Source of the DNA: Isosphaeraceae bacterium EP7
GTDB lineage: Bacteria > Planctomycetota > Planctomycetia > Isosphaerales > Isosphaeraceae
Direction of reading: 5' to 3'
Assembly (NCBI GenBank): GCA_038400315.1
Contig: CP151667.1
Location: 5,901,174-5,965,173, forward strand
Length of the DNA: 64,000 bases
Both the position numbers and the translations under genes were made by a program. Of this stretch, positions 32,092 through 39,047 are shown piece after piece; the stretch's first letter is position 1, and every line of letters begins with the position of its first letter. The notes under the pieces are model-generated. The model was not told where the DNA came from. It saw only the letters and a program-made list of their open reading frames with translations, and made no database searches.

Positions 32092-33453
32092 ATGAATTCG
32101 GCGACCACCAGACGCAGTTTCCTCGGTGCCGCGGGCCTCGCCGTCGGCCTGGCCGAGACCCAGGCCCTCGCCCAGGATGCCGCCGGCCAGGGGCCCAACA
32201 CGGCCCCGTCACCCAGGCCCGCCCCCGGCACCGGCCCGAGGCCGAAGATCGCCGTACTGGCGTCGGTCTACCACTACCTGTCGCACGCCTACCACATCGC
32301 CGGCCGGTTCCTGGACGGGTTCGAGGTCTACGACGGCCAGGGCTTGCACCACCCGCACGCCGAGATCGTCAGCCTCTTCATCGAGCAGCTTCCGGCCAAC
32401 GACCTGGGCCGGGGCGTGGCCGAGCGGAACAAGGTCAGGCTGAGCCCGACCATCGCCGACGCCCTGACCCTGGGCACCGGCAAGCTGGCCGTCGACGGCA
32501 TCCTGCTCATCGGCGAGCACGGCGATTACCCGTTCAACGCCAAGATGCAGAAGCTCTACCCGCGAGGCAAGTTCTTCCGCGAGGCCGCCGCCGTCCTGGA
32601 GCAGTCGGGCCGAGGCGTGCCGATCTTCGTCGACAAGCACCTGTCCTACGACCGGGCCGAGGCCCAGTCGATGGTCGACACCGCTCGCCGCCTGAAGGCC
32701 CCGTTGATGGCCGGCTCTAGCCTACCTGTCACCTGGCGGCTCCCCGCCTTCGAGCCGCCACTGGGCGTCCCCATCGCAAGTGCGCTGGTCGTCTCGCGCG
32801 GCGAGATCGAGATCTTCGGGTTCCACGCGTTGGAGTCGCTCCAGTGCATGGTCGAGCGCCGCGACCGAAAGGGTAAGCCGCAGGGGGTGGTCGCGGTCAC
32901 CTGCCTGCAAGGGGAAGACGTCTGGAAGGCGGGCGACGAAGGGCGCTGGGACAAGTCCCTGCTTCCCACCGCGATCGGCCGCAGCCACACCCTGAACCCA
33001 GGCGACATCCGCCGGACCACAAAGGACTTCACGCCCCCCGCGGGCCGTCCGTCCTACCTGAACGAGCCCCTGGCCTTCCTGGTCGAGTACACCGACGGGC
33101 TGAAGGCGTCGGTGGTCATCGCCAACGGCCATGTGGACGACACCACGGTGGCCCTGCGCACGCCGGACGGCAAGCTCGGCTCGACACTCTTCTACCTGCC
33201 AGCCCCGCCTGGTGCCTGCTTCTTCACGCCGCTCTGCCTGCGGATCGAGGACTTCTTCCGCAGCGGCAAGCCCCCCTACCCGGCCGAGCGCACCCTGCTG
33301 ACCGGGGGCATCCTCGACGCCGCGCTCGAGAGCCGCGTCCGGGGCTCGGTCCGGATCGAGACGCCCGACCTGGCCGCGATCGACTACGCGGCCCCGGCCA
33401 ACTCGGGCTTCATCCGGACCCCGATCGCCGACCCCACGCCGAACGCGATCTGA
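32092..33453 (+). CDS. Tat-exported protein of unknown function
   Basis: A 453-residue protein with a clear Tat signal (T-R-R-S-F-L-G-A-A-G at 6-15). After a Pro/Gly-rich linker (to about 50), the body starts KIAVLASVYHYLSHAYHIAGRFLDGF, a Rossmann-like strand-helix start, and later has GILLIGEHGDYPFNAK, FVDKHLSYDRAEAQ and a C-terminal half rich in strands. I do not recognise a named family, though the shape recalls the Gfo/Idh style of planctomycete exported proteins without its GxGxxG motif. It has several conserved-looking His residues (HYLSHAYH, GLHHPHAE) that could bind metal. No ribosome site stronger than the GAGGCG about 10 bases before the ATG. Confidence 0.8.
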   Translation: MNSATTRRSFLGAAGLAVGLAETQALAQDAAGQGPNTAPSPRPAPGTGPRPKIAVLASVYHYLSHAYHIAGRFLDGFEVYDGQGLHHPHAEIVSLFIEQLPANDLGRGVAERNKVRLSPTIADALTLGTGKLAVDGILLIGEHGDYPFNAKMQKLYPRGKFFREAAAVLEQSGRGVPIFVDKHLSYDRAEAQSMVDTARRLKAPLMAGSSLPVTWRLPAFEPPLGVPIASALVVSRGEIEIFGFHALESLQCMVERRDRKGKPQGVVAVTCLQGEDVWKAGDEGRWDKSLLPTAIGRSHTLNPGDIRRTTKDFTPPAGRPSYLNEPLAFLVEYTDGLKASVVIANGHVDDTTVALRTPDGKLGSTLFYLPAPPGACFFTPLCLRIEDFFRSGKPPYPAERTLLTGGILDAALESRVRGSVRIETPDLAAIDYAAPANSGFIRTPIADPTPNAI

Positions 33454-33469
33454 ACCGGCGCCTCGCCGA

Positions 33470-34450
33470 TCAATCTGCCGAGCGGTCGGTCTTGGCCGAC
33501 TGCTCGGCGACGACGTCGGCGAGGATCTGGTCGAGATTTCGCGTGGGCTTGTAGCCGGTCAGGCGGCGGATCTTCGAGAGGTCTGGCACGCGTCGTTGCA
33601 TGTCCTCGAAGCCGGCGGTGTACGCCTCTCGGTAGGGGACATACTTGATCGGCGCGGCCGAGCCCGTCACCCTGCGGACGCGCTCGGCGAGCTGGGTGAT
33701 GGTCACCTCTTCATCATTGCCGACGTTGAAGACCTGGCCGTGGGCGGCCGGGTTGGAGAGGAGCTGCACCAGGGCAGTCACCACGTCGGAGACGTGGGCG
33801 AAGCAGCGAGTCTGCTGGCCGTCGCCGAAGACGGTGATCGGCTCACCCGCGAGCGCCTGCTGGACGAACCTGGGGACGACCATGCCGTAGCGGCCGGTCT
33901 GGCGCGGGCCGACGGTGTTGAACAGGCGGGCGACGACCACCGGCAGCCTGGCCTCGTGCCAGTGGGCCAAGGCCAGGAACTCGTCAACCATCTTGGCGCT
34001 GGCGTAGGCCCAGCGGCGGGTGGTGGTCGGTCCGATGACGCAGTCGTCACCCTCGGCGAACGGGATCCGTTCGCTCTTTCCGTAGACCTCGCTGGTCGAG
34101 GTCAGCAGCACCGGGCGTCGATAACGGGAGCAGGCCTTCAGCACGACGTCGGTGCCGGTGACGATCGTCTCGATCGTCTTGACCGGCTGGTCGACGACGA
34201 GCCGGACGCCGACGGCGCTGGCCAGGTGATAGACGGCCTGGCAGGCGACGACGCAGTCCTCGACCACGCGGGGCTCGGTGACGCTGGCCACCCGCATCTC
34301 GAATCCGGGGCGCCCCTCCAGGTGGGCGAGGTTCCCATACCGGCCGGTGCTCAGGTCGTCGAGCACCAGCACCGAGTGCCCCTCGTCGAGGAGGCGCTCG
34401 GAGAGGTGTCCGCCGATGAATCCGGAGCCGCCGGTGATGAGATAACGCAT
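33470..34450 (-). CDS. NAD-dependent nucleotide-sugar epimerase/dehydratase
   Basis: A 326-residue extended short-chain dehydrogenase. The NAD motif GGSGFIGG is at 7-14, the catalytic triad includes Ser/Thr in LTSTSEVYG (about 117-120), Tyr149 and Lys153 (RWAYASAKM). It most resembles UDP-glucuronate decarboxylase/UDP-glucose 4-epimerase-type proteins, with the substrate-side motifs ARLFNTVGPRQTGRYG and TRCFAHVSDVV. The ATG at 34450 starts the Rossmann strand at once. It lies 53 bases downstream of the HNH gene on the same strand and may be co-transcribed; it converges with the Tat-exported gene. Product: a precursor for surface glycans, exact sugar unknown. Confidence 0.9.
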   Translation of the reverse strand: MRYLITGGSGFIGGHLSERLLDEGHSVLVLDDLSTGRYGNLAHLEGRPGFEMRVASVTEPRVVEDCVVACQAVYHLASAVGVRLVVDQPVKTIETIVTGTDVVLKACSRYRRPVLLTSTSEVYGKSERIPFAEGDDCVIGPTTTRRWAYASAKMVDEFLALAHWHEARLPVVVARLFNTVGPRQTGRYGMVVPRFVQQALAGEPITVFGDGQQTRCFAHVSDVVTALVQLLSNPAAHGQVFNVGNDEEVTITQLAERVRRVTGSAAPIKYVPYREAYTAGFEDMQRRVPDLSKIRRLTGYKPTRNLDQILADVVAEQSAKTDRSAD

Positions 34451-34503
34451 CGCTTATTCCGATTCCGATCCGACTCTGTTTTCCGGGGAACCCGCGGCCC
34501 GTC

Positions 34504-35112
34504 TCAGGCCGAGGGGGGATCGTCGATGGGGACGTTCCAGTAGGCTTCGCTGAGGAACCGCGACCAGCTGGCGATCCGGATGTTGGGGGCGTCGTAGAAG
34601 GGCTTCCAGGCGGGCCGAACCGGCAACTTCCGCAGCTTCATCCCGGCGCGTTCGACGGTCCTGTTCGACTTCCTGGCGTTGCACGAGACGCAGGCCAGGA
34701 CGCAGTTCTCCCAGGTCGTGGCCCCGCCGAGGGACCTGGGGTGGACGTGGTCGATGGTCAGCTCCTCGCTGCCCGGCTGGCAGCCGCAATACTGGCAGGT
34801 CGAGTGGTCCCGCTTGAAGAGGTTGCGGCGGCTGAAGGTGACCGGGTTCTGCCGGGGCCGGTCGTGCCGGGTGAGGGTCAACACCTCGGGCACGCGCAGC
34901 CTCGACGAGACGGTGCGGATGAAGGGCTCGCCCTCCTTGGGGGCAAGGCGGATCCAGTCGGCCCAGTCATAGAGGCGGAAGTCGTCGGGGTCGACGATCC
35001 TGGCCGCCTCGTTCCAGACGAGGGTCAGCGACCGTGCCACGGTGGCCACGTTCACCGGCTGCCAGTTGCGATTGAGGACCAGGGTCGGGCGTTCCAAGAC
35101 GGCGCAGACCAT
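34504..35112 (-). CDS. HNH-family endonuclease-like protein
   Basis: A 202-residue protein of the HNH_5 type common in planctomycetes and cyanobacteria. Zinc ligands Cys106 and Cys109 (CQYCG), then the catalytic core Asp121-His122 plus His124 (DHVHPRSLGG), Asn136 (WENCVLAC), and the second zinc pair Cys141 and Cys144 (CVSCNARK). The N-terminal LVLNRNWQPVNV segment is a conserved family feature. Stand-alone members have no established biological role; DNA cleavage is expected. Its promoter is at 35205-35234. It is not linked to a methylase or phage gene, so I do not call it a restriction enzyme. Confidence 0.9.
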   Translation of the reverse strand: MVCAVLERPTLVLNRNWQPVNVATVARSLTLVWNEAARIVDPDDFRLYDWADWIRLAPKEGEPFIRTVSSRLRVPEVLTLTRHDRPRQNPVTFSRRNLFKRDHSTCQYCGCQPGSEELTIDHVHPRSLGGATTWENCVLACVSCNARKSNRTVERAGMKLRKLPVRPAWKPFYDAPNIRIASWSRFLSEAYWNVPIDDPPSA

Positions 35113-35204
35113 GCAAAGCCTCCCGGAATGCCGCGGAAGCGGCGGGTCGACTCGATTCGGCTCGGCGCGCTCGATGCGGCCCGGGGAGGGGCCTCGGCAT
35201 AAGC

Positions 35205-35234
35205 ATTACACCATAAACGAGGGAGGCGCGTCAG
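35205..35234 (-). promoter_or_regulatory. Promoter of the HNH gene
   Basis: Reading leftward: CTGACG (35234-35229), 18-bp spacer, TGTAAT (35210-35205; 5/6), about 90 bases before the ATG. Confidence 0.5.
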
Positions 35235-35369
35235 ATTTTCCCGACCCTCCCCCGTTCCTCGCCGCCCCTTCATGACCCCCGCACGCCGGGTTGGGTTCGC
35301 CGGGCCGAGGATGGCCTGTTACATTGGTGGATCCAGAGCACCCGCCAGGCCAATGACGAGCACCCATTC

Positions 35370-36644
35370 ATGAGCGCCGAAGTCCTGTCCATCGGCAGCG
35401 AGCTGGTCAGCGGCCAGAACCTTGACACCAACAGCCAGTGGATCAGCCGCAGGCTCGGCTCGCTGGGCATCACCGTCCGGTTCCACACCACGCTGGGCGA
35501 CGACCTGGCCGAGAACGTCGACGCCTTCGGGATCGCGGCGCGTCGATGCGACCTGGTCATCGCCACTGGCGGGCTCGGGCCGACCCAGGACGACCTGACC
35601 CGCGAGGCCCTTGCCGCGCTGGGGGGCGTGGGGCTCGTCGAGGACCCCGCGTCGCTCGCCGCCATCTCCGACATGTTCACGTCCAGGGGCCTGGTCATGG
35701 CCGACCGGAACCGGGGACAGGCCCTCTTCCCGGCCGGGTCCGAGCCCCTGCCCAACCGTGCGGGCACCGCGCCGGGCATCTGGATGGCGGTCGGCAAGTC
35801 GGTGGTCACCTGCCTGCCGGGCGTGCCGGCCGAGATGAAGATCATGTTCGACGAGCAGGTCGTCCCCAGGCTGAAGGCCGCGGGCCTGGTCTGCCGGTCG
35901 ATCGTGCATCACAAGATCAACATGTTTGGCAAGGGTGAGTCGGACATCGAGGCCCAGGCGCTCGACCTGACCGTGCGGGGGCACGTCCCGGAGGTCGGCA
36001 TCACGGCATCCAAGGCCACCATCTCGTTCAGGGTCCGCGGCGAGGGGGCCGACGAGGCCGAGGCGCTTGCCTCGATCGCCGACACCCTGGCCCAGATCCG
36101 CGAGCGGTTCGCCCCGTTGATCGTCGGCGAAGGGGATGAGGACGTCGTCGACGGCCTCGTCTCCCAGCTCAAGCGTCGAGGCGCGACCCTCGCGCTGGCC
36201 GAGTCGTGCACCGGCGGCCTCATCGCCAGCCAGCTCACCGAGGTCCCGGGCGTCAGCGAGTGCTTCCTCGGCGGGGTGGTCTCCTACTCGAACAAGGCGA
36301 AGACCGACCTGCTGGGCGTGCCGGCCGACCTCATCGAGCGTCACGGCGCGGTGAGCGAGGAGGTGGCCCGCGCGATGGCCGTCGGCGCGTTGGAGCGGTT
36401 CGGTGCCGACCTGGCGTTGTCGGTCACGGGCATCGCGGGGCCGGGCGGCGGGACGCCCGAGAAGCCGGTGGGCCTGATCTACATCGGCCTGGCCATGGCC
36501 GGCGAGTCGGCCGTGCGGCGGCTCCTGATGCCATCGACCCACACCCGCGACCTGATCCAGGCCAGGACCGCCAAGCACGCCATGAACTGGGCGCGCCTGG
36601 CCCTGGTGGAGCGGGCCGCGGGCCGGCCGATCCCGTCATCTTGA
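35370..36644 (+). CDS. cinA: CinA, competence/damage-inducible protein with nicotinamide-nucleotide amidase
   Basis: A 424-residue two-domain protein of full length. The N-terminal MoaB/MogA-like domain (about 1-170) has GSELVSGQNLDTNSQW, ATGGLGPTQDDLTRE and PGVPAEM. The C-terminal CinA domain (about 260-415) has LALAESCTGGLIASQLTEV, with the active-site Ser, and SVTGIAGPGGGTPEKPVG. The amidase converts nicotinamide mononucleotide to the acid form, recycling NAD breakdown products; the N-terminal half is an ADP-ribose pyrophosphatase in characterised cases. It converges with the secreted gene at 36659, with only 14 bases between stops. Confidence 0.95.
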   Translation: MSAEVLSIGSELVSGQNLDTNSQWISRRLGSLGITVRFHTTLGDDLAENVDAFGIAARRCDLVIATGGLGPTQDDLTREALAALGGVGLVEDPASLAAISDMFTSRGLVMADRNRGQALFPAGSEPLPNRAGTAPGIWMAVGKSVVTCLPGVPAEMKIMFDEQVVPRLKAAGLVCRSIVHHKINMFGKGESDIEAQALDLTVRGHVPEVGITASKATISFRVRGEGADEAEALASIADTLAQIRERFAPLIVGEGDEDVVDGLVSQLKRRGATLALAESCTGGLIASQLTEVPGVSECFLGGVVSYSNKAKTDLLGVPADLIERHGAVSEEVARAMAVGALERFGADLALSVTGIAGPGGGTPEKPVGLIYIGLAMAGESAVRRLLMPSTHTRDLIQARTAKHAMNWARLALVERAAGRPIPSS

Positions 36645-36658
36645 GATGGGACCTCGGC

Positions 36659-37363
36659 TCACTTGGGGATCGGGGCACGGACGGGCTTGGTGGCGTCTTC
36701 CTTGGCGGCGTCGGCCGCGGTGTCGGGGCCGCCGATGGGCCTCAGCACCACCAGACTGGCGGCCAGATTCTTCGAGGCCGACGCCCGGCGGTAGTCGACC
36801 TCGACGAAGAGGCCGTCCTTCAGGTCGGCGGGCTTCAAGGTCAGCGGCTTCTTATCCTTGTCGGTCGCTTGATCCTTGGCGGCCGGGTCGACGGAGCCCT
36901 CCCTGGCGCCGGCCGGGGTGGCGCTCCCCTTGGTGGTCTCGTCGGTGGAGGCGCGGAAGCGGGTCTCGATCTTGGAGTCGGGTCCGAGCTCGATGACGAT
37001 CAGGTTGTCCTTGTCCTTGGGCTGCCCCTCGGTGGCCACCGACTTGGCCCCGGCGCGGGCCGCCTTGTCGGTGGTCTTCACGGTCCCGAGCGTCGCCTGG
37101 TCGCGAGCCCAGTCACTCCAGATCACATCCGCGTTGACCGTGACGACGACTGGCAGCTTGTCCTTCGGGCCGTCGCCGGGCCTCCGATCGACCTTGACGA
37201 TCACGCCGGAGACCCGCTCCGAGGCGGCGCCGTCCTTGCGCTGGGCCTTGGGGGGATCGGGGACTTCCTTGCCCTGCACGTCCTGGGCGTCGGCGGTCAT
37301 CGGGGCCAGGGCCCCGGAGATCAGGGCGAAGAGTGCGATTCGTCGGCTCGTTCGGTTCCACAT
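36659..37363 (-). CDS. Secreted protein of unknown function
   Basis: A 234-residue exported protein: signal peptide MWNRTSRRIALFALISGALAPMTADA (quoted in part: basic start, hydrophobic core, Ala-x-Ala end at about 26). The mature part has a beta-rich core near 50-85 (VSGVIVKVDRRPGDG, LPVVVTVNADVIWSDW) and a charged Lys/Asp/Ala-rich middle. No family recognised. It lies 37 bases downstream of the bitopic gene at 37401 on the same strand, so the two probably form an operon with an envelope role. Confidence 0.72.
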   Translation of the reverse strand: MWNRTSRRIALFALISGALAPMTADAQDVQGKEVPDPPKAQRKDGAASERVSGVIVKVDRRPGDGPKDKLPVVVTVNADVIWSDWARDQATLGTVKTTDKAARAGAKSVATEGQPKDKDNLIVIELGPDSKIETRFRASTDETTKGSATPAGAREGSVDPAAKDQATDKDKKPLTLKPADLKDGLFVEVDYRRASASKNLAASLVVLRPIGGPDTAADAAKEDATKPVRAPIPK

Positions 37364-37400
37364 GGATCGGCTGCTCCGTCGGAGGGGCGCGACGGCCGGG

Positions 37401-38267
37401 TCAGCCCTGCGGCCGACCCGCGGTCGTCTCTGGCCCTTCCGGCTGCAACTCCCGGGCCGGTTTGACTTCCGAGCCCGACCAGACGGCGACCGCGCCGGGG
37501 TGGTGCCCCCGGACCCAGGCCGTCGCATCGGCAAGCTTGGACCTCCGCCCCGCGTTGTCCGAGGCCTCCAGCGCCCCGAGCAGGAACCCCGCCAGCTCGC
37601 GATTCGGCGTCTCGGCCGCGGCATCCCGCCTCAGCCTGGCGACGGCCTCGGGCTTCGGGTCGAGCCCCGCGGCGCGAGCGTAGTCGGCCCAGAGGCCAAT
37701 CACCGGGTCGGCGTTGTCCGCCAGGGTCTTCAGAGGCTCGGGCGGCACCCTCGGCCTGCGATCGGCCGCCAGCGCCAGGGGCCTGAGCAGGAGTAGCCTG
37801 AGCCAGTCGGGCCAACCTTCGCTGAGTGCCACCGACAGGACATAACCTCGCGGATCGCCGGAGACGGCGTCGGCCGTCAGCCCCTCGGCCAGCAGGTATC
37901 GGCCCCGGGCCGGCACCTCTCGATCCAGGGCAATGTCCCACTTCTGGCGATCATTGACCGTCGGGTTGACCGCCAGCCGCCCGGCCGCCGCCACCCGATC
38001 GACCTCGGTCCGCCCGGGATCGTTCAGCACATAGACGTCCTGCCAGACCTCCCGCGTGGTCCAGATCCGGTAGCCGAACCACCCCAGCAGGGCGACCATC
38101 ACCGCCAGCCCGCCGATCCCCAGATAGAACAGCCCGCCATATTTCTCGGCCTGCGTCAGCTTCTTCGGGGGCAGATCCCCCGGCCCGAGCGTGATGATCG
38201 GCAGCGAAGGAAACAGCGGCTTGAAGGGCTCGTGCCCCCCCTGCCCCGATGATTTTTGATCGGCCAT
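37401..38267 (-). CDS. Bitopic membrane protein of unknown function
   Basis: A 288-residue protein with a cytoplasmic N-terminus of about 43 residues (PPKKLTQAEKYGG), one membrane helix at about 46-67 (FYLGIGGLAVMVALLGWFGY), and an alpha-helical exterior domain rich in Arg, Ala and Leu that could form TPR-like hairpins. No catalytic motif. First gene of a two-gene operon with the secreted protein at 36659. Confidence 0.72.
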   Translation of the reverse strand: MADQKSSGQGGHEPFKPLFPSLPIITLGPGDLPPKKLTQAEKYGGLFYLGIGGLAVMVALLGWFGYRIWTTREVWQDVYVLNDPGRTEVDRVAAAGRLAVNPTVNDRQKWDIALDREVPARGRYLLAEGLTADAVSGDPRGYVLSVALSEGWPDWLRLLLLRPLALAADRRPRVPPEPLKTLADNADPVIGLWADYARAAGLDPKPEAVARLRRDAAAETPNRELAGFLLGALEASDNAGRRSKLADATAWVRGHHPGAVAVWSGSEVKPARELQPEGPETTAGRPQG

Positions 38268-38309
38268 GCTCGGTTCAACTCTCGGTTAGCCAGCGCGACG
38301 CCTTCCGCC

Positions 38310-38339
38310 ACTCTAGCGAACCCAGCCTATCCACGTCAT
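38310..38339 (-). promoter_or_regulatory. Possible promoter of the bitopic-protein operon
   Basis: Reading leftward: ATGACG (38339-38334), 18-bp spacer, TAGAGT (38315-38310; 4/6), about 45 bases before the ATG. Confidence 0.35.
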
Positions 38340-38718
38340 CCAGAGCCAAGGCTCGGGTCGCCCCCCTCAGGCCCACACCCATCGGCTCTACCCCCTTGAC
38401 TTTCAGCATTCCGAGAGAGGATTTGCTGGCCAAAATTGTTGAATTCTCGGGTTCGTTTCGTAATCTTAATTTTCAGCCCACTAATCCACCCGCACACGAA
38501 TCACACCATTAATTGAATCTAATCTTTGATTTAGAAGAACTTACGTCAGTTTTTCAGGGACGTCTCGACATCGAACGAGTGGAGATCGTGGGTCCGATAA
38601 TCAGCGACCCCCACCAAGTTCGGACACTCGTGTTCGTGGGACAAGTGCCGAAGTAGAGACGGAGTTCGGACTTTCGAGGGAAGCGTCCGGTCGTTCGAAT
38701 TGCCAAAGAGTTCGACGG

Positions 38719-38753
38719 GGCCTCACAGACCATCGAGGATCGATGGTAAGGCC
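38719..38753. other. Composite hairpin in non-coding region
   Basis: Outer stem GGCCT/AGGCC (38719-38723 and 38749-38753) and perfect inner stem ACCATCGA/TCGATGGT (38729-38736 and 38740-38747) with a GGA loop, separated by an asymmetric internal loop (CACAG opposite A). It could be part of a small RNA or a terminator, but no T-tract follows. Confidence 0.4.
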
Positions 38754-39047
38754 TTCCCATGAAATAGTCTGAATTGTCGGGGGATTCGTTCTGCCTATTT
38801 TCAAAATCGACCGAATCCCTCGAATTCGGGTCGAGACGTTGCCCGAATGCAACGTTTCGACCGCGATCACTCGCCCTGTCACCGAGTTCTCCGAGGCCGT
38901 TGCGGGCGGGCTGTTGGACTGAATCGGTGGGCGAGGCATGGCCCGACTTTCGAAAATTGACGGTGCTGGGGAGAAAGCTGGATTGGCCGGGCGACTTGGT
39001 GCACTCCTTGAAGTATCGAAGCTTCAAAGGGCGATCGGGGCGACGGC

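Larger units (their letters stand above)
38268..39047. other. Long non-coding, AT-richer region before the sigma-factor gene
   Basis: About 780 bases with no convincing gene, the longest such gap in the window. The part from about 38400 to 38560 is markedly AT-rich. It contains a possible leftward promoter (38310-38339), a possible rightward one (TTGAAT 38439-38444, 16 bp, TAATCT 38461-38466) and a composite hairpin (38719-38753). Just before the sigma gene, TTGAAG...CTTCAA at about 39010-39026 forms a further small inverted repeat. Confidence 0.65.

Noticed and set aside
38554-39027. Leftward frame of 157 codons in the non-coding region
   Set aside because: No motif, unusual composition, no ribosome site, and no third-position GC bias; treated as non-coding.
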